NCBI RefSeq assembly: GCF_029962605.1
Contig: NZ_CP124750.1
Location: forward strand, 496,001-560,000
Direction of reading: 5' to 3'
Length of the DNA stretch: 64,000 bases
From: Serratia sarumanii
Lineage (GTDB): Bacteria > Pseudomonadota > Gammaproteobacteria > Enterobacterales > Enterobacteriaceae
Shown: positions 29,971 to 39,032 of the stretch, one piece after another
Layout of the letters: the number at the start of each line of letters is the position of its first letter
Position numbering within the stretch: the stretch's first letter is position 1
Notes under the pieces: generated by a model
Told to the model about the DNA's origin: nothing
Database searches by the model: none
Seen by the model: the letters and a program-made list of their open reading frames with translations, nothing else
Translations under genes and position numbers: made by a program

Positions 29971-31647
29971 ATGCTGAGTGACCTGCGGGCGCTGACGCGT
30001 CCTTTCCGCATCATGCTGTATTCCGCGCTGGCGCTGCAGGCGCTGGCCGGCGTCAGTTCGCTGTTTCCATGGCTGGCGATAGCCCGGCTGGTGGACGCCG
30101 ATCCGGCGGCCTATCCCTTCTGGCTTGGCGTCGCCGCCGGTGGCCTGGCGCTGTGGCTGTTCGCCCAAACGCTGGCGCTGCACCTCACTCATCTGCTCGA
30201 CGCGCGTTTGTGTCATCGGCTGCGCAGCCAATTGGCCGCCAAGCTGGTGCGTCTGCCGCTGAACTGGTTTGTGCGGCAGGGCGAGAGCGGCGCCGCCCGG
30301 GCGCTGTCGCAGGACATTCAGGCGCTGCATCAGCTGGTGGCCCATGCGCCGGCGGAGTTGGTGCAGCTGGCCGTGGTACCCGGCTGCGCGCTGGCGCTGC
30401 TGGCGGCGGTGCAGTGGCCGCTGCTGCTGTTCGCGCTGATACCTTTGCTGGCGGCCGCGCTGCTGTTTCACGTCATCCGTTCGCCGCACCTGCGGCCGGC
30501 GTTTGAACAACGCGATCGGGCGTTTCGGCAGTTGAACGACGATTATCGGCAGCTGGCGGCGCATCCGCTGTTGGCGCGCCAGTTTCCCGGTGCGGGCATC
30601 GAAGCGCGTGCGCGGCAGAGCCTGCGGGGCTTTCTCGCCGCCTTTCACCGTTGGCTGCGGCGTATCGGCGCGCTCGGCGCCGTGACCCAATTACTGCTCA
30701 GCGCCGCGCTGTCGGCCGGTTGGCTGTTGCTCGGCGCCCGCTGGCTGGTGCCCAATCTCACGCTGGCGGAGCTGGCGCTGTTCGTGTTGCTGTTGCGCAG
30801 CGTGGCGCAACCGGTGATGGCGATGGGGCACGGCGGCGATGCATTGCGTGCGGCGACGCTGGCCGCCGGCCGCATTCGGGCGCTGCTGGCGCATCCCGAA
30901 ATACGCTGGGGAGGGCGCTCGACGATCGCTTCGGCGCCGCAGGGGGCGGCGCTGCAGCTGAGCGATCTCGGTTGCCGGCACGACGAACGCTGGTTGCTGC
31001 AGGGCGTCAATCTGGCCGTCGAACCGGGAGAATGGCTGGCGATTGTCGGGGCGTCGGGCAGCGGTAAAAGCACGCTGCTGCGGTTGATCGCCCGTTATAG
31101 CGAGCCGGATAGCGGAACGGTATCGCTCGACGGCGTGCTCGCCGACGCGTTCTCGGCGCAGGCATTCAATCAGATGGTGGCCGTGGTGCCGCAGGAGAAT
31201 ACGCCGCCGGCGATGTCGCTGCGCGACAACCTGACGCTGTTCGTCGGCGGGGCCGACGATGCGCAGCTGCGGCGCGTGCTGGCCGTGCTGGGGCTGGCGG
31301 CGCGTTTGCAGGATAGGTTGGACGATACGCCTTCGCTTTCCGGCGGGGAGGCGCAGCGTCTCGCCATCGCCCGGGCGTTGCTGGCGCGGCGGCCGCTGCT
31401 GTTGGCCGACGAACCGACTTCGGCGCAGGATCGGCAAAATCGCGAACGCATTCTGACGGCGCTGGCGCAGCTGCCCGCCACCCGGCTGGTGGCAACGCAC
31501 GACGCGGAACTGTGCCGCCGCGCCGATCGGGTGGCGGTGCTGGCGGAGGGGCGGTTGCTGGCGGTCGGCACGCCCGCCGAGCTGGCGGATCATCCGGCAT
31601 TGTTGGCGGCGTTGGCCGAGCGCCAGGAGGCGGACGATGAAGTTTGA
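29971..31647 (+). CDS. ABC half-transporter (TM + ATPase), YbtP-like siderophore importer
   Basis: The protein is 558 residues from the ATG at 29971, with GGAGG five nt upstream; the frame reaches back to a TTG at 29935 without a ribosome site. The type I exporter-fold TM domain spans about residues 1-300. The ATPase has Walker A GASGSGKST (about 358-366), signature LSGGEAQRL (about 459) and Walker B LLLADEPTS (about 479). Pairs of such half-transporters next to AraC, TonB receptor and MFS genes import ferric siderophores in the yersiniabactin system (YbtP/YbtQ). The stop overlaps the next gene by 11 nt. Confidence 0.87.
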   Translation: MLSDLRALTRPFRIMLYSALALQALAGVSSLFPWLAIARLVDADPAAYPFWLGVAAGGLALWLFAQTLALHLTHLLDARLCHRLRSQLAAKLVRLPLNWFVRQGESGAARALSQDIQALHQLVAHAPAELVQLAVVPGCALALLAAVQWPLLLFALIPLLAAALLFHVIRSPHLRPAFEQRDRAFRQLNDDYRQLAAHPLLARQFPGAGIEARARQSLRGFLAAFHRWLRRIGALGAVTQLLLSAALSAGWLLLGARWLVPNLTLAELALFVLLLRSVAQPVMAMGHGGDALRAATLAAGRIRALLAHPEIRWGGRSTIASAPQGAALQLSDLGCRHDERWLLQGVNLAVEPGEWLAIVGASGSGKSTLLRLIARYSEPDSGTVSLDGVLADAFSAQAFNQMVAVVPQENTPPAMSLRDNLTLFVGGADDAQLRRVLAVLGLAARLQDRLDDTPSLSGGEAQRLAIARALLARRPLLLADEPTSAQDRQNRERILTALAQLPATRLVATHDAELCRRADRVAVLAEGRLLAVGTPAELADHPALLAALAERQEADDEV

Positions 31648-33274
31648 GTTGGTGAAAGCGTTGGCCCCGGCGCTGTTGCTGATGGCGCTGGCCGCCGCGT
31701 TGGATGGCGTCTGCGCCTTGCTGCTGGCGGCAGCGGTGGCGAACTGGCAGCAAAATCCCGGCCATTGGCTAGGGCTGCTGGCGCTGGCTACGCCTCTCTT
31801 GCTGGCGGTGCAGTATGCGGCGGCCTCCCGCGGTTTCTTCGCCGGCGGCGCGGTGATGAGCGCGTTGCTGCGGGCGCTGTTCCGCCGTCTGCCGCGCGCG
31901 CTGTCGCCGCAGGAGCAGGCACCGGGTCTGTTGGCCGGGGCCATCGGTCAGACGATGTCGGCACCCGCGCACCTGCTGGCGCCGTTGGTTGGCGCGGTCG
32001 TCACGCCGCTGGCGCTGATCGCCGGGCTGGCCTGCCTGAGCCCGGGAGTGGCGCTGATGCTGCTGGCGGCCTGCGTGCTGTTGATGCTGGTGTTGCGCGG
32101 TTCGGCGGCCCGGCTGCACCGGCGAGAGCGAGAGCTTGGGGAGGCCAATCAGAGTATTGAAGGGGCGCTGATGCAGTTTGCCCGTCATCAGGCATTGCTG
32201 CGCTTCGGCTACGGGCAGGCGGCCGCCGCCGAGGCGTTGACGCAACGGTTGGATGACCATCATCGGGCGCACGCCGCGCTGCTGCGCCAAAGCTTGCCAT
32301 ATCACCTGTTGTTCAGCGCCGGGCTGCAGCTGACGCTGTTGGCGGCATTGTGGTTCGGTGCCCATGAGGTGCTGGCGCAGCGCCTGAACGTCGCCCAATG
32401 GCTGGCGCTGATGATTGTCCTGGCCCGCTTGTTGGAGCCGTTGCTTCAGCTTTCTCACCTCGATCAGGCGCTGCGTCAGTTGAAGAGCGCGTGGGCGCAA
32501 CTGCGGCAGGCGCTGGCGTCGCCCACGTTGCCGCTGCCGGAACGGGACGGCGCCGCGCCGCAGGACGACGGCATCGCGCTTGAGGCGCTGAGCCTGGCGG
32601 CGGCGCACGGCGGCTGGCGGCTGCGGGAAATAGGCGGAGCCTGCGCCGCCGGAGAGATGTTGGCGATCGTCGGCCCTTCGGGCGCCGGCAAAAGCAGCCT
32701 GCTGAGCCTGATGGCGCGCACGCAGGATCCGACGGCGGGGCGGGTGTTCTACGGCGGCCGTGACGTGCGCGCGTTGTCGGCGCGGCAATTGGCGGGCGGT
32801 CGCGGCGTGATGTGGCAAGACAATCGCCTGCTGCGCGGCAGCGTGCGCTGGAATCTGACCCAGGGGCGAACGGATATCGGCGATGAGCGTCTGCTGGCGC
32901 TGTTGGCGGCGCTGGATCTGCCGCCCGACGTGCTGGAAGAAGAGGTCGGCAGCGACGGCGATCGTTTCTCCGGCGGGCAGAAGCAACGGCTGTGCCTGGC
33001 GCGCACGCTGCTGCAGGGGGCGCCACGATTGTTGTTGGACGAACCGGGCGCCAGTCTGGATCTGCGCAACGCCGAGCGCGTGGCGGCCCTGCTGGCCGGC
33101 TGGCCCGGCACGCGGGTCGTCGTCACCCACGATCCCGCGTTGGCCTGTCGGGCGGATCGAGTGTGGGTGCTGGAAGGCGGGCGGCTGACGGCGGCGGGCA
33201 GCCCGGATGCGCTGCGCGAGGCGGGGGGCTGGTTCGCCCGTTTCTGCCAGGCGAAAATGACCGGCGATCGATAG
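31637..33274 (+). CDS. ABC half-transporter (TM + ATPase), YbtQ-like siderophore importer
   Basis: The 545-residue partner of the preceding gene overlaps it by 11 nt. The TM domain is about residues 1-290. The ATPase carries Walker A GPSGAGKSS (about 346), signature FSGGQKQRL (about 442) and Walker B LLLDEPGAS (about 464). A heterodimer with the upstream product is likely, spanning the inner membrane and using ATP to move or strip ferric siderophore. By fold alone, export cannot be ruled out, but no siderophore biosynthesis genes are present. Confidence 0.87.
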   Translation: MKFELVKALAPALLLMALAAALDGVCALLLAAAVANWQQNPGHWLGLLALATPLLLAVQYAAASRGFFAGGAVMSALLRALFRRLPRALSPQEQAPGLLAGAIGQTMSAPAHLLAPLVGAVVTPLALIAGLACLSPGVALMLLAACVLLMLVLRGSAARLHRRERELGEANQSIEGALMQFARHQALLRFGYGQAAAAEALTQRLDDHHRAHAALLRQSLPYHLLFSAGLQLTLLAALWFGAHEVLAQRLNVAQWLALMIVLARLLEPLLQLSHLDQALRQLKSAWAQLRQALASPTLPLPERDGAAPQDDGIALEALSLAAAHGGWRLREIGGACAAGEMLAIVGPSGAGKSSLLSLMARTQDPTAGRVFYGGRDVRALSARQLAGGRGVMWQDNRLLRGSVRWNLTQGRTDIGDERLLALLAALDLPPDVLEEEVGSDGDRFSGGQKQRLCLARTLLQGAPRLLLDEPGASLDLRNAERVAALLAGWPGTRVVVTHDPALACRADRVWVLEGGRLTAAGSPDALREAGGWFARFCQAKMTGDR

Positions 33275-33321
33275 AGAAACTCCGGCAATCGAAAAAGTCG
33301 CGGCGGCCGTTTTGTTAGATT

Positions 33322-33340
33322 GATAACGATTATCATTTAA
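33322..33340. promoter_or_regulatory. Fur box upstream of TonB-dependent receptor
   Basis: The site GATAACGATTATCATTTAA matches 14 of 19 Fur consensus positions, including the ATCATT core. It lies 22 nt before the receptor start codon, so it overlaps the likely promoter or start of transcription. Confidence 0.8.
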
Positions 33341-33361
33341 CAATAACAACCAGGGAAAAAC

Positions 33362-35500
33362 ATGCGACTCATTCACCTCTCACCAGTGGCGGCCGCGATG
33401 CGCCACGGCGCGTTGCTGTGCGCGCTGTGCGGCACCGGGGCGCTGGCGCAGGATGCGCCGGCCAAAACGGACGTAAAAGAAGATACCCTCACCGTGACCG
33501 CCGGCGCGGCGGCGCGGGATGACTATGTGGCTCCCGGCGTCACCACGCTGGGGAAAATCCCGCTGAAACCGCGTGAAGTGGCCCAGTCGGTCAGCGTGAT
33601 CGATCGACAGCAGATGGAGCAGCAGAATCTCACATCGCTGGATGCGGTGATGACGCGCGCCACCGGCGTCACCAGCGCCCCCTTCGTGTTGCTGACCACC
33701 GCGTGGTATGCGCGCGGCTTCAAGATCGATTCGTTCGAACTGGACGGCGTGCCGACGCTGCTGGGCAATACCGCCAGCTCGCCGCAGGACATGGCGGTGT
33801 ATGAGCGGGTGGAGATCCTGCGCGGCTCCAACGGCCTGCTGCACGGGCTCGGCAACCCGGCGGCCACGGTCAACATGGTGCGCAAGCACGGACTGGCGCA
33901 AAACCGCGCGCAGTTTACCGCCAGCGCCGGGAGCTGGAATCAGTATCGCGGCGAAGCGGACGTGGGCGGCCCGCTGAACGCGTCGGGCAGCGTGCGCGGC
34001 CGTGCGGTGATGGCATGGGAAGATCGCGATTATTTCTATCGCGTCTCGGATCAGAAAACCCGTTTGCTGTATGCCACCGTCGACGCCGATCTGACGCCGG
34101 ATACCCTGCTGCGTGTCGGCGCGCAGTACCAAACCATCGATTCCGTCACCAATATGGCCGGGGTGCCGATGGGGAAAGACGGCAGCGATCTGCACCTGCC
34201 GCGCAGCACCTATCTGGACGTGGACTGGGATCGCTTCAAATGGGACACCACGCGGCTGTTCGCTGCGGTGGAGCATCGGCTGAACGACGACTGGCAGGTC
34301 AAGCTGAGCGGCGACTATCTGCACGCCAAGTCTCGCCTGCTGTATGCCGGCGCCTGGGGCAACGTCGATCCGGCCACCGGCGACGGCGCGGCGCTGATGG
34401 GCGGCGCCTATCGTTTTCGCAATCAGCAGCTGGGGCTGGACGCCAGCCTGAACGGCAAGATCGACGCCTGGGGGTTGCGGCACGAGCTGGTCGTCGGCGC
34501 CAGCTACACCCATGCCGAAGAAGAACAGTTCACTGCACGGTTTGATTCTGTGTTTCAGGTGCCGGTGAACGTCTACCGCTGGGATCCGCACGGCGTGCCG
34601 AAGCCAGCGATCGGCGCTTACAGCTCGCCGGGGTCGACCAAAACCGTTCAGCGCGGGGTGTACGGCATGGGCCGCATTAAACTGGCGGAGCCGCTGACGC
34701 TGGTGGCCGGCGCGCGCGAAAGCTGGTGGCAACTGCGTTCGCCCAGCGACACTCTGGAAGAGAACGCGCGTCTGACCCCCTACGGCGGCCTGATCTGGGA
34801 TTTCGCCAAAGACTGGTCGTGGTATGCCAGCTACGCCACGGTGTTTCAGCCGCAGAGCGGCAAAACCTGGAGCGGGCAGATGCTTAAGCCGGTGGAGGGC
34901 CGCACGCTGGAAAGCGGGGTGAAGGCGTCGCTGATGAATGGCGCGCTCAACCTCTCGGCCGCGGCGTTCCGCATCGATCTGGAGAACAACCCGCAGGTGG
35001 ATCCCGATCACCCGGGCGGCGGTTTCGATACCTGGTATATCAGCGGCGGCAAGGCTCGCAGTGAAGGCTTCGAGCTGGAAGGGCGCGGATACCTCACGCC
35101 ATGGTGGGACGTCACGCTCGGCTACACCTATACCGACACGCGCTACACCCGCGACGCCGGCAACCAGGGGCGCGCCTACAACAGCCTGACGCCGCGTCAT
35201 ATGCTGCGGCTGTGGAGCGATTACGACCTGCCGTGGGATCAGCGCAAGTGGAGCATCGGCGGCGGCATCCAGGCGCAGAGCGCGTTCAGCAGCGCCAATG
35301 GCGCGACGACGCTGCGCCAGGGCGGCTATGCGCTGGTCAACGCACGGCTGGGGTATCGCATCGACGAGACCTGGTCGGCGGCGCTCAACGTCAACAATCT
35401 GTTCGATCGCCGCTACTACGCAGGGCTTTTCTCGCCGCAGTGGAACAACCGTTACGGTGAACCGCGCAACCTGATGTTCACCGTCAAGGCCGAGTTTTGA
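33362..35500 (+). CDS. TonB-dependent siderophore receptor (FhuA/FoxA/FpvA type)
   Basis: The 712-residue protein has a signal peptide of about 29 residues ending GALA-Q. A TonB-box-like EDTLTVTAG lies near the mature N-terminus. The plug domain (about 60-170) has [16 protein letters not shown] and [19 protein letters not shown] 22-strand beta-barrel follows and ends in F (AEF), the usual outer-membrane terminus. It takes up ferric siderophore across the outer membrane with TonB-ExbBD energy. It has its own Fur box and begins a second transcription unit that runs through the next three overlapping genes. The ligand is not evident; a xenosiderophore is likely because no synthetase genes are nearby. 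Confidence 0.92.
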   Translation: MRLIHLSPVAAAMRHGALLCALCGTGALAQDAPAKTDVKEDTLTVTAGAAARDDYVAPGVTTLGKIPLKPREVAQSVSVIDRQQMEQQNLTSLDAVMTRATGVTSAPFVLLTTAWYARGFKIDSFELDGVPTLLGNTASSPQDMAVYERVEILRGSNGLLHGLGNPAATVNMVRKHGLAQNRAQFTASAGSWNQYRGEADVGGPLNASGSVRGRAVMAWEDRDYFYRVSDQKTRLLYATVDADLTPDTLLRVGAQYQTIDSVTNMAGVPMGKDGSDLHLPRSTYLDVDWDRFKWDTTRLFAAVEHRLNDDWQVKLSGDYLHAKSRLLYAGAWGNVDPATGDGAALMGGAYRFRNQQLGLDASLNGKIDAWGLRHELVVGASYTHAEEEQFTARFDSVFQVPVNVYRWDPHGVPKPAIGAYSSPGSTKTVQRGVYGMGRIKLAEPLTLVAGARESWWQLRSPSDTLEENARLTPYGGLIWDFAKDWSWYASYATVFQPQSGKTWSGQMLKPVEGRTLESGVKASLMNGALNLSAAAFRIDLENNPQVDPDHPGGGFDTWYISGGKARSEGFELEGRGYLTPWWDVTLGYTYTDTRYTRDAGNQGRAYNSLTPRHMLRLWSDYDLPWDQRKWSIGGGIQAQSAFSSANGATTLRQGGYALVNARLGYRIDETWSAALNVNNLFDRRYYAGLFSPQWNNRYGEPRNLMFTVKAEF

Positions 35501-35748
35501 TGAATATGCGCGTATGGGCGGCGTGCCTCGGCAGCGCCATGGGGGGCGTTACCCTGGCGCTGCTTTTGGCGCGCGGCTATCCCTCGGCCGACCCGCTCGA
35601 TCGGCTTTACGGCGCGCTGTTTCTGGCGTTGTTCGGCGGCATCGCGTTGCTGACGTATAGCCTGCTGGCGCCGGACTGGCGTCGCACGCTGCTGCGCGCC
35701 TGGTTGTGGTGGCCGCTGCCGCTGGCGCTGCTGGAGGCGTGGCGATGA
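35500..35748 (+). CDS. small iron-uptake-associated membrane protein
   Basis: The protein has 82 residues, with two hydrophobic helices (about 4-24 and 37-56) and a third weak one at the end. The ATG overlaps the receptor stop (TGATG) and its own stop overlaps the next start (ATGA), so it is translationally coupled on both sides. Similar small two- or three-TM proteins (DUF3649-like) occur between TonB receptors and PepSY proteins in iron operons. That comparison is from memory, and the function is unknown. Confidence 0.75.
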   Translation: MNMRVWAACLGSAMGGVTLALLLARGYPSADPLDRLYGALFLALFGGIALLTYSLLAPDWRRTLLRAWLWWPLPLALLEAWR

Positions 35749-37166
35749 ACGCCGTCGCGCGACGGGCTTTGGCGGCGCTGCATCGGGGCTGCGGCGCGTT
35801 GTTCGGCTGCGCGCTGTTCGTGGTCCTGTTCACCGGCTGCTGGAGCCTGGCCGGCGACAGTTTCACGCTGTGGTGGAACGGCGTGACGATGAGCGGCGAG
35901 CAACGGCCGTTGGCGCAGCTGCTGGACGACGCGAAAGCCTACGGTGAAGACGGCGCGGCGCCTTACGTCATGCTGCCGAGCGCGCGTTATCCGGTGATTC
36001 GCTTTTGCCGCGCCCCGGACGACTGCGCCCTCGCGTTGAGCGCCGTCAGCGGGCGGCTGGTCAGCCTGACGGCGCCGACCACGCTGTTGGTGACGCTGCA
36101 CAAGAACCTGTTTCTCGGCTTTCCCGGTCGGGTGTTTCTCAGTTTGTTCGGCATCGCGTTCGCTTTGCTGCTGATCAGCGGGATTGCGCTGCATGGTCGA
36201 CGGCTGCGCCAGCTGTTGCAGCTGCGGCGGCGTCAGGGGCTGCGGGTGCTGCTGTTCGATCTGCACAATCTGTTGGGGCTTTGGTGCTATCCGTGGCTGG
36301 TGATGTTCGCTTTGACCGGCGCGTTATCCGGCCTCGGCGCGCTCGGTACTGTGCTGCTGGCCGACCGCGTCAGCCCCGGTGCGCCGCAGCGGGTGATGGC
36401 GCAGCTGATGGGCGGTGCGCAACCTGCACCGCCCTTGCCTGACGCCGGGCGTACTCTTGCGCAGACGATGGCGGCGCTGCGGCGCCAGGCACCGGAATTT
36501 ACGCCGCAAACCCTGCAGCGCGCGCCGGATGGTGCATTGCTGGCGGTGGGCGGCGTCACTCGCGGTATTCCCAGCAGCGCGCTGTTCGAGCAATTTCGTT
36601 TCGGCAGCGGCGAGCAGCCGGCGCTGATGCGGCGCAGCGCCGCTCATCAGGGGCCATGGACGCGCGCGTTCATCGCCGTTCAGCCGCTGCACTATGGCCA
36701 ATACGCCTGGTTGCCGCGGGCGGCGGCGGCGGTGAGCGCGCTGCATTTTTTGGCCGGGTTCGGCGCGGCGACGCTGGCGCTGAGCGGGCTGGGATTGTGG
36801 TGCCTACGGCAGCCGCAGCGCCGTGCCGCGCGCTTTATCACCGGCGTCTGCTGTGGTCTGACGGTGGCGGGAAGTCTGCTGTTGGCCGCCCGGCCGCTGG
36901 CGGCGTTCCCTGCCGCCTGGCTGTTTTGGGGAATGTGGGGCGCGGTGGCGCTGTTGGCGTGGCGAGTTTGGCCGGGGTGGTTATTGTTCCTCAGCGGAAT
37001 GGCCAGCGGTACGGCGCTGCTGGTGGCGGCGCTCGGCCATATGCTCAGCGCCGGCCCCGGCCTGTACTGGCTGGACAGCGCTTTACTGTTAGTCAGCGCG
37101 GCTCTGTTCGCCGCCGGCTCCTTGTTATGGCAATCGCGCGGCGCCTGGCCGCGCCAATTGGAGTAA
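35745..37166 (+). CDS. PepSY-domain membrane protein, putative ferrisiderophore reductase-type
   Basis: The protein is 473 residues from the ATG at 35745, which overlaps the previous stop by 4 nt; the longer frame back to 35706 lacks a ribosome site. It has a PepSY-associated TM architecture. The first TM is about 18-38, followed by a periplasmic PepSY segment, with further TMs near 130-150, 185-205, 330-350 and a cluster of four at the C-terminus. FoxB/FsqB/PiuB-type members of this family act at the inner membrane in releasing or reducing iron from imported siderophores. Its place between receptor and MFS genes fits that role (inference). Confidence 0.83.
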   Translation: MNAVARRALAALHRGCGALFGCALFVVLFTGCWSLAGDSFTLWWNGVTMSGEQRPLAQLLDDAKAYGEDGAAPYVMLPSARYPVIRFCRAPDDCALALSAVSGRLVSLTAPTTLLVTLHKNLFLGFPGRVFLSLFGIAFALLLISGIALHGRRLRQLLQLRRRQGLRVLLFDLHNLLGLWCYPWLVMFALTGALSGLGALGTVLLADRVSPGAPQRVMAQLMGGAQPAPPLPDAGRTLAQTMAALRRQAPEFTPQTLQRAPDGALLAVGGVTRGIPSSALFEQFRFGSGEQPALMRRSAAHQGPWTRAFIAVQPLHYGQYAWLPRAAAAVSALHFLAGFGAATLALSGLGLWCLRQPQRRAARFITGVCCGLTVAGSLLLAARPLAAFPAAWLFWGMWGAVALLAWRVWPGWLLFLSGMASGTALLVAALGHMLSAGPGLYWLDSALLLVSAALFAAGSLLWQSRGAWPRQLE

Positions 37167-37169
37167 AAC

Positions 37170-38396
37170 ATGCGACAACTATTGCAACATCGGCATCTGG
37201 TGCTGACCCTGGGGCTGCTCTATTTTAGTCAGGGCATCCCGATCGGCATCGCCATGGATGCGTTGCCGACCCTGCTGCGCCATGACGGCGCCAGCCTGCA
37301 GGCGCTGGCGTTTTTGCCGCTGGTGGGGTTGCCCTGGGTGGTGAAGTTTCTTTGGGCGCCGCTGGTGGATAATCACTGGTCGCCACGCTTCGGACGCCGC
37401 CGCAGTTGGATTATTCCGCTGCAGTGCGTGGTGACGCTGTGCCTGATCCTGCTCAGCGCGGTCGGCATTTCCGCGGCGGCGGCAGGGCTGTGCGTCGCGC
37501 TGCTGGCCGTCGCGTCGCTGGCCAGCGCTACGCAGGATATCGCCACTGATGGCATGGCGGCGGAACACGTCAGCGGTGAGTTGCTGTCGCGCGTCAATGC
37601 CATTCAAATCGCCGGGGTGATGAGCGGCTTCTTCGTCGGCGGGGCGGGCATGATGATGCTGAGTGCCCGGGTAGGCGTGCAGGGTGCGCTGCTGGCGATG
37701 GCGATCTTCCCTGCCGTCAGCCTGCTGGCGATTGGCCGCTTCCGACAACACGCCGATCTGCCGCCCGAACGCGCCGATTCGCGTCCGGCCAGCCTGCTGC
37801 GCACGCTGCGCCGTCGCGGCGCGGCGCGGTTGCTGACGCTCACGCTGCTGTCGGCGGTGACCGCGGTATCCGGCTTCGGGTTGGCCAAGCTGTTTTTAAC
37901 CGATCACGGTTGGACGCCGGCGCAGGTCGGCCAGATCGGCATGGCCGGCGGCATGGTGACGCTGGTGCTCGGGTGCGGTGGCGGCGCCTGGCTGGTGAGC
38001 CTGCTCGGGGTGTGGAAGGCGTTCGCGGTTGGCCTGGGTTGTGCGCTGTGCGCCTCGCTGTGCTGGCTGGCGATGGCCAACTGGGGTCTGCAATCCGGCG
38101 GCGTGATCGCCGCGGTGATGGGAGGCGCGCTGGCTTCCGGAGTGACCTCGGTCGCTATCATGACTGCCGGCATGCAGTTCGCTGCGCAGGGCGATCAGGC
38201 GGGCACAGACATGACCATGGTGCAAAGCTCGCGCGATATCGGGGAAATGGTCAGCAATATGCTGATGGTGGGGATGACCGCCAGCCTGGGCTACCGTTTT
38301 TCCTTCGCGTTGGCGGCCGCGCTGGCCGTGCTGCTGCTGGGCATCAATCTGGCCAGCAACCGGCACCCTGCGGCGGTGCGGCGGCAAGAAGAGTAG
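37170..38396 (+). CDS. MFS siderophore transporter, RhtX/FptX/YbtX type
   Basis: The 408-residue protein has about 12 TM helices. The MFS loop motif is HWSPRFGRRR (about residues 68-77), and the helix with QDIATDGMAAEH (about 116-127) is typical of RhtX/FptX/AmpG-like carriers. Family members import rhizobactin 1021 or ferric-pyochelin across the inner membrane. The start is 3 nt after the PepSY stop, with GGAG just upstream. It is the last gene of the siderophore locus, ending 44 nt before the second copy of the ascG-derived repeat. Confidence 0.87.
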   Translation: MRQLLQHRHLVLTLGLLYFSQGIPIGIAMDALPTLLRHDGASLQALAFLPLVGLPWVVKFLWAPLVDNHWSPRFGRRRSWIIPLQCVVTLCLILLSAVGISAAAAGLCVALLAVASLASATQDIATDGMAAEHVSGELLSRVNAIQIAGVMSGFFVGGAGMMMLSARVGVQGALLAMAIFPAVSLLAIGRFRQHADLPPERADSRPASLLRTLRRRGAARLLTLTLLSAVTAVSGFGLAKLFLTDHGWTPAQVGQIGMAGGMVTLVLGCGGGAWLVSLLGVWKAFAVGLGCALCASLCWLAMANWGLQSGGVIAAVMGGALASGVTSVAIMTAGMQFAAQGDQAGTDMTMVQSSRDIGEMVSNMLMVGMTASLGYRFSFALAAALAVLLLGINLASNRHPAAVRRQEE

Positions 38397-38413
38397 AGGA
38401 GATAGTTGGGGCC

Positions 38414-38440
38414 GGTTAAACCAGCTATCGATGTTTAACC
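38414..38440 (+). terminator. inverted repeat after the siderophore locus (possible terminator or insertion junction)
   Basis: The perfect 8-bp inverted repeat GGTTAAAC (38414-38421) / GTTTAACC (38433-38440) has an 11-nt loop. It starts 18 nt after the MFS stop and abuts exactly the first base of the 79-bp repeat copy 2. There is no T-tract, so a terminator role is uncertain; it may be part of the element end. Confidence 0.45.
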
Positions 38441-38519
38441 GCGGCGAGCTGAGCAAGCGCCCCAGCTTCCCGGCCAGCCTGATCGAGCGCGAGTCGGTGG
38501 CGGCGGGGCCGTATTGGGG
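38441..38519 (+). repeat. 79-bp direct repeat, copy 2 (displaced 3' end of ascG)
   Basis: It matches 28792-28870 at 78 of 79 bases. Read in the ascG frame it continues past the repeat to encode PYWGKT and then TAA, giving a natural C-terminus for AscG. It has no start of its own and is a stranded gene end, probably the ancestral one. Confidence 0.95.
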
Positions 38520-38553
38520 AAAGACATAATCGCGTACCCGCCTTTTTCAGGTG

Positions 38554-38976
38554 CTACAACGCTTGAACCCGTCTCTTCGACAAAGCAAAAATCCCCAGCG
38601 CGCTGCCCAACGCCAGGGCGCTGGCGGCTGCCGTGGATAGCGCGAACTCGCGCGTGTAGGGCAACAGCAGGCCAGCCGCAGAGATGCTGCCCAGCAGCAG
38701 GCTAAAGAACAGCGCTTTTTTACGATAGGGCGCCTTTAGGTTGAGATAGGCGGCGACGGCGCAGACGATAAGTGTTCCGCCGACGACGACCAACAGCGGC
38801 AGGATAATGAATGCCCCGGCGAGGAGATTGGACAGCCCAACGTCCCCCACGCCGGCGTAAGAGACAATAAGGAACATGATGCCGATGGCTAATACCGTGC
38901 TCAGTTTGATGACGATATAAGTGCTCGCGCACAGGTTAAGCGCCTTTAATGCTACTAGCATCACGTTGTTTGCCAT
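38554..38976 (-). CDS. hypothetical small membrane protein
   Basis: The 140-residue protein has four predicted TM helices (about 22-40, 50-72, 85-102 and 108-128) and short polar loops including NLKAPYRKK. I recognise no family. The start region MANNVMLVALKALNL follows AAGGATGAACG. It is transcribed convergently toward the ascG-end remnant, 56 nt downstream of the yjiA stop on the same strand. Confidence 0.7.
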   Translation of the reverse strand: MANNVMLVALKALNLCASTYIVIKLSTVLAIGIMFLIVSYAGVGDVGLSNLLAGAFIILPLLVVVGGTLIVCAVAAYLNLKAPYRKKALFFSLLLGSISAAGLLLPYTREFALSTAAASALALGSALGIFALSKRRVQAL

Positions 38977-39032
38977 CGTTCATCCTTGAGTTTGTCGGAT
39001 AGGGGCCGCGTTGGTCTGGGGAATGGTTTATC

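Noticed and set aside
33380..35200. Long open frame (over 600 codons) antisense to the TonB receptor
   Set aside because: GC-rich coding DNA leaves stop-free antisense frames. The sense strand has a signal peptide, plug and barrel motifs and a Fur box, while the antisense translation is R/Q/H/A-rich with no family features. The same applies to long antisense frames over the ABC genes at 31.7-33.4 kb and over btsT.
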